Below, piece after piece: positions 43,035-51,685 of a stretch of DNA of 64,000 nt. Origin of the DNA: an uncultured Candidatus Saccharibacteria bacterium (lineage in GTDB: Bacteria; Patescibacteriota; Saccharimonadia; Saccharimonadales; Saccharimonadaceae); contig CALIXB010000026.1 of NCBI GenBank assembly GCA_938046775.1, positions 1 through 64,000 of the forward strand, in the 5' to 3' direction. The notes beneath the pieces were generated by a model. It worked only from the letters and a program-made list of their open reading frames with translations, searched no databases and was not told the origin of the DNA. The stretch's first letter is position 1. Every line of letters starts with the position of its first letter. A program made the translations under genes and the position numbers.

Positions 43035-44390
43035 GTGGATAGTCATGCAGTTTGGCAGGGTGTGTTGGGTGAAATTGAAGTAACTGTATCGTCATCATCT
43101 TTTACGGCGTGGTTTAAAAACACGAAACTAGAAATAATATCAGATAAAGAAATCTCAATAATTGCCCCAAATATTTTTGCTCGCACTCAACTCGAAAAGC
43201 GTTTTCACCCACAAATACTTGAAGCTTTATCTCATAACGGAATAAATTCTCCATCAATATCCTACCACGTTGAATCCAGCAATAAAAAGCCTCGTATTAA
43301 CCGTGAAATCACTAAAACTGAGAGCCAGGAATCGTCAGCTCCGCTCATCTTACCATCAAAAAAATCTCACGCCAGTAATCTAAACCCTCGCTACACATTT
43401 GATAATTTTATCGTTGGTTCTAGTAATGACTTAGCTTACGCTGCCTGTCAGGCCGTCGCCTCTCACCCCGGAGAAAAATATAACCCGCTTTATTTGTATG
43501 GCGGATCTGGACTTGGTAAAACTCACTTAATGCAAGCGGTTGGTAATGAAATAATTAGAAAACAACCATCCGCCCGCGTACTATATATCACCACAGAAAC
43601 TTTTGTGAATGAATTCCTTGACTCAATTCGCTTTAAGAAAAAGGGTTTTTCGGATAAGTACCGCAATGTTGACGTCCTAATCGTTGATGATATGCAATTT
43701 ATTGCCGGCAAGGAAAAAACTCAGGATGAATTCTTCCATACGTTTAATGACCTTCATCAGAACAACAAACAGATAATTATTAGCTCCGATAAACCACCGA
43801 AGAGTATTCCGACTTTAACTGATCGTTTACGTAGTCGCTTCGAATGGGGTATGGCAATTGATATTCAGATGCCAGATTATGAGACTCGTTGTGCTATAAT
43901 CAAAGCGAAGGCTGAGCTCAGTAATACCGAATTAGATTCTGATGTCATAGAATACTTAGCAACTAACTTTAAAACAAATATTCGCGAATTAGAGGGCGCA
44001 TTAAACCGGCTCTTAGCGTATGCGGAAATGCAAAACTTTACTCCAGACCTTATGGCGGCTGAGGGTATTTTAGGCGATATCAAGCGCAGTCGCCCACAGC
44101 ATGTCACCGCCAAGCAGATTATCGATAAGACTGCTCGCTATTATAATATCGACGTGAAAGATATGTGCTCGTCCAGGCGCGATAAGTTTATTGCCACACC
44201 GAGGCAAATTGCTATGTTCCTTCTGCGCAGTGAGCTGAAAATGAGTTTTCCGAAAATCGCCCAAGAGCTTGGAAGAAAGGACCACACTACCGCCATGCAC
44301 TCAATTGAAAAAATTACTAAGGAAAGCCTTACTAATGTCAGTATTCGTGAACAAATTAATGATATTAAGGATAAATTATATGCTCATTAG
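43035..44390 (+). CDS. dnaA: Chromosomal replication initiator DnaA
   Basis: 451 residues, GTG start. Domain I covers about 1-80. A short Ser/Lys-rich linker precedes the AAA+ domain with Walker A GGSGLGKTH (156-164), Walker B VDVLIVDDMQF and the sensor/arginine-finger LTDRLRSRFEWG. Domain IV ends with the DNA-binding signature GRKDHTTAMHSIEKI. It opens the origin and binds the flanking boxes. dnaN follows after 245 nt of box-rich DNA. Confidence 0.98.
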   Translation: MDSHAVWQGVLGEIEVTVSSSSFTAWFKNTKLEIISDKEISIIAPNIFARTQLEKRFHPQILEALSHNGINSPSISYHVESSNKKPRINREITKTESQESSAPLILPSKKSHASNLNPRYTFDNFIVGSSNDLAYAACQAVASHPGEKYNPLYLYGGSGLGKTHLMQAVGNEIIRKQPSARVLYITTETFVNEFLDSIRFKKKGFSDKYRNVDVLIVDDMQFIAGKEKTQDEFFHTFNDLHQNNKQIIISSDKPPKSIPTLTDRLRSRFEWGMAIDIQMPDYETRCAIIKAKAELSNTELDSDVIEYLATNFKTNIRELEGALNRLLAYAEMQNFTPDLMAAEGILGDIKRSRPQHVTAKQIIDKTARYYNIDVKDMCSSRRDKFIATPRQIAMFLLRSELKMSFPKIAQELGRKDHTTAMHSIEKITKESLTNVSIREQINDIKDKLYAH

Positions 44391-44391
44391 T

Positions 44392-44591
44392 TGTGGAAAA
44401 GCTGTGCAGACCCTGTGTTTTTTTGGCGGATTACTAACACACAGATCTGTGGAAATAATGAATTACTATGTTAAGCAGTGGAATAATAGAATAATATCCA
44501 CCATAAAGCCCACAATCAATACACAGAGTTTTCCACCTATAAAATCGACCAATTACCTCTGTTTGAACACATTTTTTACCCAGTTTCCACA
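44392..44591. other. Right half of oriC: DnaA boxes between dnaA and dnaN
   Basis: The 245-nt gap between dnaA and dnaN holds TGTGGAAAA at 44392-44400, TGTGGAAAT at 44448-44456, TTTTCCACC at 44529-44537 and GTTTCCACA at 44583-44591. Looser GTGGAATAA- and TATCCACC-like sites near 44478-44500 lie between them. Long T and A runs are present. The gap contains no gene. Confidence 0.85.
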
Positions 44592-44635
44592 ACGCCTATT
44601 ATTACTAAGACTAATTAAAAATTAAGGAAAGTATA

Positions 44636-45733
44636 ATGAAAGTATCAGTCACTCAAGAAAAACTTGCAAAATCTCTTAATCTCATCAAAGACATTGCTTC
44701 AAGTCGTAATGAGTTACCAATATTAAACAATATTTTACTACGCACTGATGGCGGTCGATTATTGATCGCTGGAACAAATTTGGAAATTGCCTCTACTCAA
44801 TATATTGGCGCTAAAATTGATAAGCATGGCTCAATTACTATCCCTGCTCGCTTGGTCTCAGAGTTTATTTCAAACTTACCAAACGGTATTGTTGAGCTTG
44901 AAGTCAAAAATGAGCATCTTCATATTACTTCAGGTAAATTCTCATCAGTTATCAATGGTGTAGTGGCGGATGAGTACCCGGAATTGCCGACAATTGACGA
45001 AAAAGCTGCCATCCAATATGAAATCGATGTTGAAGATTTAAAGAAGGCGATAATCCAAACGAAAATTGCAGTTAGTTCTGACGTGACGCGGGCAGTTTTA
45101 ACTGGCGTGTATTGGCATAATCACGAAGGTTCGTTATATCTAGCAGCTACTGATGGTTATCGATTGGCAGAAAAAAGACTATCTAAGTCTAATGATGAAG
45201 TGTCAGCTATTATCCCCGCTTCGACACTTTCAGAGGTAAGCAAGAGTGTTGGTGAAGAGAAAAAAATCACCGTTCTCTTTGATGAATCTCAGGTGTGCTT
45301 CAGAACGGGAGATATGGAAATTGTTAGTCGGTTGATTGACGGAAAATTCCCTGATTATCGTCAATTGATTCCGTCAAATTCAGAGACGGAAATCGTTATT
45401 AAAAAAGCTGATTTTAGTAGAGTGACAAAGATTGCAGCATTATTTGCGCGTGAATCTGGTGGCGGAATAACCGTGACTGCCTCAAAGGAAAACTCCCTAT
45501 TATCTATCCACTCAATCGCATCTGAGCTAGGTGAAAACACCTCAGAAGCTTCGGCTTCTATATCAGCTGACGGTCAAGTAACACTTAATTCGCGCTATTT
45601 AACGGAAGTTCTGAATATTATTGATGCTGACGAAATTACATTCTCGTTTAATGGTAAATTATCGCCATGTGTCATCCGAGAGCAGGTAAAAAACCCTGAT
45701 TATACACACATTATTATGCCACTTAAGAGCTAG
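44636..45733 (+). CDS. dnaN: DNA polymerase III sliding clamp (beta subunit)
   Basis: 365 residues, full length. Recognisable clamp blocks include NELPILNNILLRTDGG, IPARLVSEFISNLPNG, TDGYRLAEKRL and FPDYRQLIPSN, with the C-terminal HIIMPLKS. It keeps polymerase on DNA. AAGGA lies before the ATG. The 3' end overlaps the convergent gene at 45723 by 11 nt. Confidence 0.98.
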   Translation: MKVSVTQEKLAKSLNLIKDIASSRNELPILNNILLRTDGGRLLIAGTNLEIASTQYIGAKIDKHGSITIPARLVSEFISNLPNGIVELEVKNEHLHITSGKFSSVINGVVADEYPELPTIDEKAAIQYEIDVEDLKKAIIQTKIAVSSDVTRAVLTGVYWHNHEGSLYLAATDGYRLAEKRLSKSNDEVSAIIPASTLSEVSKSVGEEKKITVLFDESQVCFRTGDMEIVSRLIDGKFPDYRQLIPSNSETEIVIKKADFSRVTKIAALFARESGGGITVTASKENSLLSIHSIASELGENTSEASASISADGQVTLNSRYLTEVLNIIDADEITFSFNGKLSPCVIREQVKNPDYTHIIMPLKS

Positions 45734-46370
45734 TGGAAAATGGTGATAACCTAGATGCTGCTTCGGATAAAATTTCTTCTGGAATATTTTTAGTGTTGTA
45801 AGTGGTATTGATAATTTGTGGTCTAGTTTTAATTGTCCATTTATTATTTTCTTTTTTTAATATGACAGTGTAGATGTCTCCTGAATTTCTATCTATATCC
45901 TCTCTTTGATAGGTGGCGGCATACCAATCGATATTCTTTCCTAATATAATTTCCTTTTTAAGTATGAAAGATGATTTCAACTCTGGGTATTTAGTAAATA
46001 ATACAGCTGAAATGTCATTTTTGTATTCGGCTATTTTATTGGACATAAATTTCTTGCTGTAGCTGGTTTTTATAGATACATCCTTGTCTGATCCTTCGAC
46101 TGTAAATTCTGTGTAATTTTCATTGATATGTCCAGACTTAGATGAGGTTTTAATTATATATTTGCCATCTGATAATTTTATTTTAGTATCTCCTTCTAAC
46201 GATATAATCTCGGTGTTAGTTTTTGCATTATTGCGATATATTTTAGCCGATAAGTCTGGTTTGTCGAAAAATATAGAAATAGTATATGTTGGACGAATGA
46301 AGAAAAAAGCTAATAATAATAGTACGACCATTATAGAACTTATTATTATAATAATATTTCTTCGATTCAT
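45723..46370 (-). CDS. Membrane-anchored protein of the secretion locus, PEGA-like N-terminal part
   Basis: 215 residues, not recognised by name. One N-terminal membrane helix (about 5-25) precedes an extracytoplasmic part whose first 80 residues (TISIFFDKPDLSAKIYRNN, LSDGKYIIKTSSKSGH) resemble a PEGA-type beta domain. The rest looks alpha/beta (VLFTKYPELKSSFILKKE, DIYTVILKKENNKWTIKT), similar in layout to a VirB8-like or NTF2-like module. It is the last gene of the minus-strand secretion locus and lies 3 nt after the similar 202-residue gene. Confidence 0.6.
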   Translation of the reverse strand: MNRRNIIIIISSIMVVLLLLAFFFIRPTYTISIFFDKPDLSAKIYRNNAKTNTEIISLEGDTKIKLSDGKYIIKTSSKSGHINENYTEFTVEGSDKDVSIKTSYSKKFMSNKIAEYKNDISAVLFTKYPELKSSFILKKEIILGKNIDWYAATYQREDIDRNSGDIYTVILKKENNKWTIKTRPQIINTTYNTKNIPEEILSEAASRLSPFSTSS

Positions 46371-46373
46371 AAA

Positions 46374-46982
46374 TTACTCCTTAAACGCATTGGCATAATT
46401 TCTAAAAATAATATTTAGTTTTGATGGATCAAATCCTTGTTCTTTAATTTTATTAATAGCAGCATTTCTATATCCTTCTATAGTATCGATCTCTACAATA
46501 ATACCATTTGGGATATTTGGATCTACTCTATAGCCTATAGAGTAGATTAGATTTTTGATAGGTAATTTTTTAATTATTGGATTTGCATCTTCTAATGCTT
46601 TTTGCTCGTCAACAAGTTTGTCTGTTGTAATTTTGTCTATTTCAGCGCCCCTAGAAGATGATTTTAACTCTTTAATTGCCTCTTGAGTAATTGGAATAAG
46701 TGAAAATACTATCCTTAGTGGTTTATCTTTCTTTACTTCTATATGAACGGTTTCGCTCTTAAATCCATCTCTAAATGCTTTAAAATCATATATTCCTGGT
46801 TTTAGATATATAACTTGTGATCCGATAATTTTTTTATTTTCTACGGTAATTTCTGCTTTATTTGGTGAGACTAATAAAAATACTGGTACCGTATTAATTC
46901 TGGATGTATATATGACAATTCCGTAGGCTAATATAATAAGTGATGATAAAAATAGTAATATACTAATTATTCTTTTATTCAT
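46374..46982 (-). CDS. Membrane-anchored PEGA-domain protein
   Basis: 202 residues. An N-terminal helix (about 5-25) is followed by a PEGA-like domain: VSPNKAEITVENKKIIGSQVIYLKPGIYDFKAFRDGFKSE gives the P-x-G-x-Y/H pattern (LKPGIYDFKAFRDGF). PEGA domains occur in surface and secretion proteins that contact carbohydrate or envelope parts. The C-terminal 100 residues are alpha/beta and unfamiliar. Its start overlaps the end of the NlpC/P60 hydrolase gene by one base. Confidence 0.7.
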   Translation of the reverse strand: MNKRIISILLFLSSLIILAYGIVIYTSRINTVPVFLLVSPNKAEITVENKKIIGSQVIYLKPGIYDFKAFRDGFKSETVHIEVKKDKPLRIVFSLIPITQEAIKELKSSSRGAEIDKITTDKLVDEQKALEDANPIIKKLPIKNLIYSIGYRVDPNIPNGIIVEIDTIEGYRNAAINKIKEQGFDPSKLNIIFRNYANAFKE

Positions 46983-48199
46983 TATTTTTTCCTATACCAA
47001 GTTACGCTTGGAGAAGTTAAACTTTCACCTCCTGCTTTTGGTGCATATTCGCATTGTGAAGCAGATGCTATTTTTGAATCAAAACCCTCTATATCGCCAA
47101 CGTAAACAAAGGTATGTCCTGGGCTGTGTGCGACATCACCGGGTTTAAGATCTGCTATATTTATTGAGCTACCATTACCGAGAGTTTGCCAGTTAGCCTC
47201 TGCCCATGCTCTCTGTACGCTAGTTGGGCCAGCCTTACCGTTTTCGCCTCCGTAATTATAGTTCTTATCAAATCCACTGTCATTTAGTATCGTTGTCACA
47301 AAGGCGCCACAGTCTACACCGCCCCCAAGACAAGAATCTCCAATGTATCTATTCTCGCTTTTTGCCTTTTCTATAGCTTTTGCATATTCAGGTTTTTTAT
47401 CTGTACGTACGGTTTTTTCTGGCCAGGCATAACGTTTGACATAGTCGATAAAGTCGCCGCCACTTGATGAAGAGCATCCTCCTCCGCTTCCGCCCGTACC
47501 ATTAAATCTTTCATAAATCTTTTGAGCAGCAGCGCCACGTATATTTTTGACCTGCTCTTTAGTCATAGCTGATTTTTCAAAATCATCATGCCAAAAAACA
47601 GTAGCTTCCTCTACTGTTTTTAAGGTTTTTAGTAGCTCCCAAGAATTTGACGCAGTACCGAATCCAGAAGCAGTAACGGGCCTTTCCGTTCCTTCTTGAA
47701 CTAGATACTCTAATTCGAAAATTAATAATTTATCGTTATCTTCTACAGGAATAGAGTCTATCATTCCTTTTTCGTTGGGTGCGCCACCATATTCTTGACT
47801 GTAATATTTTTTTAGATCGGATGGTATTTTATTAGCTATTAAAGTACGCCTTCCAAATGTCCATTGAGCAAGACCCCATCCTCCGGATTCCCATCCCTGT
47901 CCTACTTCGTGCCTAGTAGGACTAAATCCTGACTCTGCTTGAATATTAGCCATCACACCAGCTGTCTGTTCAGCGCTTAATCCTACGTTGCGCAAATACC
48001 CCCAAATCTTCTCTTGGTTGTCTGATCCTGACACTCCATTAGAAGATGATCCGGAGCAAGTTGTTGAATCATTTGCTTTGTACCAAAGAATATCGTTTGT
48101 TACATATGAATCGGGATATCCTGTCGCTAAAGATACTGGCTGCATAGTAATAGCAAAAGATATAGCAAAGCAAAGAGTAATGGACAACTTTTTATACAT
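46982..48199 (-). CDS. Secreted bifunctional peptidoglycan hydrolase: phage-tail-lysozyme plus NlpC/P60-type domain
   Basis: 405 residues. The signal peptide is about 1-25. Residues 62-235 match the phage tail lysozyme type: LSAEQTAGVMANIQAESGF with catalytic-type E89, then GWGLAQWTFGRR. After a Gly/Ser linker, residues about 248-400 form a CHAP/NlpC-like domain with C297 (VDCGAF) and H362 (SPGHTFVYVG). It should cut both glycan strands and peptide stems, the job of VirB1-like enzymes that clear peptidoglycan for a secretion channel. It overlaps its upstream neighbour by 8 nt. Confidence 0.88.
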   Translation of the reverse strand: MYKKLSITLCFAISFAITMQPVSLATGYPDSYVTNDILWYKANDSTTCSGSSSNGVSGSDNQEKIWGYLRNVGLSAEQTAGVMANIQAESGFSPTRHEVGQGWESGGWGLAQWTFGRRTLIANKIPSDLKKYYSQEYGGAPNEKGMIDSIPVEDNDKLLIFELEYLVQEGTERPVTASGFGTASNSWELLKTLKTVEEATVFWHDDFEKSAMTKEQVKNIRGAAAQKIYERFNGTGGSGGGCSSSSGGDFIDYVKRYAWPEKTVRTDKKPEYAKAIEKAKSENRYIGDSCLGGGVDCGAFVTTILNDSGFDKNYNYGGENGKAGPTSVQRAWAEANWQTLGNGSSINIADLKPGDVAHSPGHTFVYVGDIEGFDSKIASASQCEYAPKAGGESLTSPSVTWYRKK

Positions 48200-48650
48200 C
48201 AGATCGATTCCTCTTATATTCGCTTATAATATCTGCAGGAACGCCAATATTTTTTAAGGCGTCTGGGGATTTTCTATCATTAACACCTGTTATGACTGAA
48301 TTACTCCTCAGGACTACATACACGCTATAGGTAGATTTGAATTTCTCGCTATAAATTTCTAATGCAACCAGCTTAAATTCGCCCTGCTCTTTTACTATTG
48401 AGTATTTTTTTAATTCACGATTACCATAGGTACTGGAAGTAGAGTTTAGCAATTCGGTGATAACTTTTTGTTCTGACGATTGCTCGTGAGTATTATTTTG
48501 ATTACTTTGATTCTCGTTAGTGCTTTGAGGTGATGGCAGGACGGTAGTATATTGATTACTGTTAGGGTTTTTAATAATAAGGAAAGTTGCCGTAATGCTT
48601 ATTAAAAATAATATGAATGATATTAGTATGACTTTATTTTCCTTATTCAT
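48192..48650 (-). CDS. Small membrane-anchored protein of the secretion locus
   Basis: 152 residues from ATG 48650, which shares one base with the stop of the preceding gene (TAATG). One N-terminal helix (about 5-26), a Ser/Asn/Gln-rich linker, then about 80 residues of alpha/beta sequence (VITELLNSTSSTYG, FKLVALEIYSEKFKSTYSVYVVL). Not recognised. The layout resembles small bitopic subunits of Gram-positive type IV systems. Confidence 0.6.
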   Translation of the reverse strand: MNKENKVILISFILFLISITATFLIIKNPNSNQYTTVLPSPQSTNENQSNQNNTHEQSSEQKVITELLNSTSSTYGNRELKKYSIVKEQGEFKLVALEIYSEKFKSTYSVYVVLRSNSVITGVNDRKSPDALKNIGVPADIISEYKRNRSDV

Positions 48651-51600
48651 TAGACCTTCCTCGCATATTCCCAGTGCCATTGTTCAGGTTTGCTACCACC
48701 TGGTTCAGCCCAAGCTGGATGTACATAACCGTATTTATGAGCATTAGCCTTCAGCCAATTGTATGTAGAAGACCCAAATGCGCCAACTTCAATATCTGCG
48801 GCAAGTCCCCAGCCGTGGTTTGATATACATGGGGGAGCTGGAGCCGCTCTTGATCCTAATTCTTTGCTGTATCTAATCTGGGTTGCGCAATCTCGATATG
48901 CTTCATTAATGGTTAAGTCGGATCCGTTATCGGCTTTATATGCTTTGTTCATCTCTTCCATAGCCGTCGCAGCTTTCTTATTCATCTTGTTGCCTGGTGA
49001 GAAAGATAAAGTTTGCAATTCTGAATCTGGAATTTCTCCGTTGCTATGACCTCCCCATCCGTCTTGCTGCGCCTCTTCTAATTGGGGTTCGCCAACCGCC
49101 TCGCCATTATCTGGAGCTTTAGTTGTGGTTGAAGGAGTATCTTCTTCGTCATCTTCGCCATTAATTGATTGGGCAATCTGAAAATCAATTAGTAATACGG
49201 ACATAGCGGAAAGTTTTCTGTCATCGTACTGCTTAGCGGAGTTTTCAGCTCCGAAAGATTCGTTAGTAACATCTTTACCTTCTGCATCTTTGTAAGTAGT
49301 ACTTGTAGTAGTTGTCGCTGCTTGTTTTGAATTTGTTGGTGCTACACATCCGCCACTATTAAACCAGTAATTTCCGCTACTCGCGTCACTACAATCTTCA
49401 ATGAAATCGTAAAGGGGTGTACCTTCAACTATGTATCCATTAGTCATGAGATCGGATATTGTTGCGCCATCTGGAATATCTGCATCTTTCTTTATCCATC
49501 CTTCATCTTCGGCAATCTGTATAGCTTCCTCTACCGACATATTATCCTGGCTTTTAGTTATACCCGTACATGGTAATCCTGCTAAATTTATAGCCGGATC
49601 TTCGGATGACCCACTTCCCATATAAAAGTCTTTTGCGTATCCACAATATTTATCAGAATACATACCGTTTGCTGCTTTTGCAGTGGATGAATAAGACAAT
49701 GCCATAGAGGGTAGCCTGAGAATATTAGATAGCATTGCTACTGGAGTTTTACTATAAGTTCCATTAGCCATCATCATATTACCCATATTATGGAATATAC
49801 TACCTAAGAATGTATATCTACTTGATGTATCAAATGGACTTAAAGAGGCTATGTCCATTTCTTTTTGGAATTCTTCGTTTGCTATTTGGATTCCATTGAA
49901 TTCTGCCAATTGGCTCATTTTAAGACCTGGTAGCATCTGCCCCATAGATCCGCTTGCAAAGAACGCTGCCGCTCCAACGCCAAGTGCATCACCTAAATCC
50001 TTATACTGGGCATTATTTGGTACAAGGAGTTTCTTTGCTAGTTCTTCAAGAATTGTTTTAACTTGTTCGCCTACCGCTACCTCCGCTACCTTTGTAACTA
50101 TTGCACCGATAGTTTGGCTTCCTGCCCAAGTTAACAATTTAGTCCATCCACCGGTGGCGGCGGTAGCTACACTCTCTATGGCCATAAAAGCGTACATTGT
50201 AATTGGACTAAGTATAAAGTCACAAGCTCCTTGAGTAGCACCTTTAAGGTCATTGATTTTGCGAATTATGGGATTTGTAACTATTGAATATCCTGGCACA
50301 TAATTTTTAGCAATTCCTGGCTTGTCATTATTGACACCCATTGCTGCAAGGAGAAATGGAGAGTCCAGAGCTGATCCTTCGGTGTTTTCAGACCCTTTCA
50401 TTTTACCTCTTTGAGTGAGCATGTCGCCTATAGTTTCCATCGTTTCTTGAGAGAACCCACTGCCTGCAGATTCGGCAGCTGAAGCCTTCTGACCGAATAA
50501 TGACGCTGCGGCAGGTTGACTATCTAACCCAGAAGCTTTAGCCTGCGATCCGGGAGATAATATTACATCCATAACCAAGCCAAGCAGAGGAGCTAGCTGA
50601 ACTGCAGTAACTCCTGCTGCGATAATATTTGGAATTTTTACAGCTAAGCAATAACTAGCAGCAATAGTGTAGGCTAGTGCCCCTTTTTTTAATTTACCTC
50701 CCATCTTATTAATTCCGGTCTTAACGTTATTGATGGCTGTGCTGTTATTAAATTTTGGCATCCCCTCTCGGAATTTTTTTATCCTCTCTGCTACTTTAAG
50801 TTTTTTATCGATTTTTGACATCGCACTGTTTCTTTTAAGATTGAACTTATTGTAGAGCTTACTCATATGCTTTCCTGTCCAGGCGCGGAAACGCATTTTA
50901 AATAAGCCAGTTCTGCCATAGACTTTACTGGCAATTTTACGATTCTCTTTCTTTAGCAATTCGTCTTTTAATTTTGACGACTCAATAGGTTTCCCATCGT
51001 TTAATCCTTCCACCTTCCAGTGCGTTGGTTTTTTTTCTGGATAACCAGTTTTCTTCAGCTTCATTTCATTGCCGTCAGCATCGACTGGAATAATTCCCGA
51101 TTTCTTGAACTTCGTTAGTGCTTTATAGGACAACTTTCCTGTTCTACATCTTATCTTCTTACTGCTATTAGCGCAGACTCCTGTACTATCTTCAGAATCC
51201 AGTAATCCGTTCATAACCTGTTTGCTTCTGGATATTTTAGCGGATGTGGCGGAGTCGTTTTTCCAGGTGAAATTCTCCATAATATTTTGTAGCATTGTAG
51301 CTGGGCTAAGAAATATTCCCATAATTCCACCGCCCAGTCCCAATATTCCGGCAATAGCTGCAATTGGTCCACGTTTTTTCAGTAAAGACTTAAATGTTAC
51401 TGGACTTTTCTTTTTCCCTGCAGACGGTTGATAAAAACCATTATTAGGTATGGAAGATTCTTGCCCATTGACTGCTTCACTGGCGGAATCGTTTCTGTTA
51501 GGATCTAAGTCAGAATCTTTATTATCAAATTGAGATTCAAGGTCATTTATGGCATCTTTTTCGCGATTGCTCAACTCTGATCCGCTATCAAGATCGGCTG

Positions 51601-51682
51601 AGATTTGATCGAACCTAGCCTGCTCGGCAGGATTTAATCTACTGTCAGTCTCGGAATCTGTCGTATAGTCAACTCGCGCCAT
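48650..51682 (-). CDS. Giant secretion-locus membrane protein ending in an M15 DD-carboxypeptidase domain
   Basis: 1010 residues. An acidic N-terminal cytoplasmic segment (1-90), a first hydrophobic segment (about 107-130), a Lys-rich domain, and several hydrophobic segments between about 335 and 660 give a VirB6/TrbL-like body. The last 90 residues are a VanY-type peptidase M15 domain: SNHGWGLAADI supplies H956 and D963, and EQWHWEY supplies H1003 with the catalytic-type Glu nearby. That domain trims D-Ala-D-Ala stems. The fusion puts a cell-wall enzyme on a channel-like protein. It is followed by VirB4, 3 nt away on the upstream side. Confidence 0.85.
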   Translation of the reverse strand: MARVDYTTDSETDSRLNPAEQARFDQISADLDSGSELSNREKDAINDLESQFDNKDSDLDPNRNDSASEAVNGQESSIPNNGFYQPSAGKKKSPVTFKSLLKKRGPIAAIAGILGLGGGIMGIFLSPATMLQNIMENFTWKNDSATSAKISRSKQVMNGLLDSEDSTGVCANSSKKIRCRTGKLSYKALTKFKKSGIIPVDADGNEMKLKKTGYPEKKPTHWKVEGLNDGKPIESSKLKDELLKKENRKIASKVYGRTGLFKMRFRAWTGKHMSKLYNKFNLKRNSAMSKIDKKLKVAERIKKFREGMPKFNNSTAINNVKTGINKMGGKLKKGALAYTIAASYCLAVKIPNIIAAGVTAVQLAPLLGLVMDVILSPGSQAKASGLDSQPAAASLFGQKASAAESAGSGFSQETMETIGDMLTQRGKMKGSENTEGSALDSPFLLAAMGVNNDKPGIAKNYVPGYSIVTNPIIRKINDLKGATQGACDFILSPITMYAFMAIESVATAATGGWTKLLTWAGSQTIGAIVTKVAEVAVGEQVKTILEELAKKLLVPNNAQYKDLGDALGVGAAAFFASGSMGQMLPGLKMSQLAEFNGIQIANEEFQKEMDIASLSPFDTSSRYTFLGSIFHNMGNMMMANGTYSKTPVAMLSNILRLPSMALSYSSTAKAANGMYSDKYCGYAKDFYMGSGSSEDPAINLAGLPCTGITKSQDNMSVEEAIQIAEDEGWIKKDADIPDGATISDLMTNGYIVEGTPLYDFIEDCSDASSGNYWFNSGGCVAPTNSKQAATTTTSTTYKDAEGKDVTNESFGAENSAKQYDDRKLSAMSVLLIDFQIAQSINGEDDEEDTPSTTTKAPDNGEAVGEPQLEEAQQDGWGGHSNGEIPDSELQTLSFSPGNKMNKKAATAMEEMNKAYKADNGSDLTINEAYRDCATQIRYSKELGSRAAPAPPCISNHGWGLAADIEVGAFGSSTYNWLKANAHKYGYVHPAWAEPGGSKPEQWHWEYARKV

Positions 51683-51685
51683 ATT

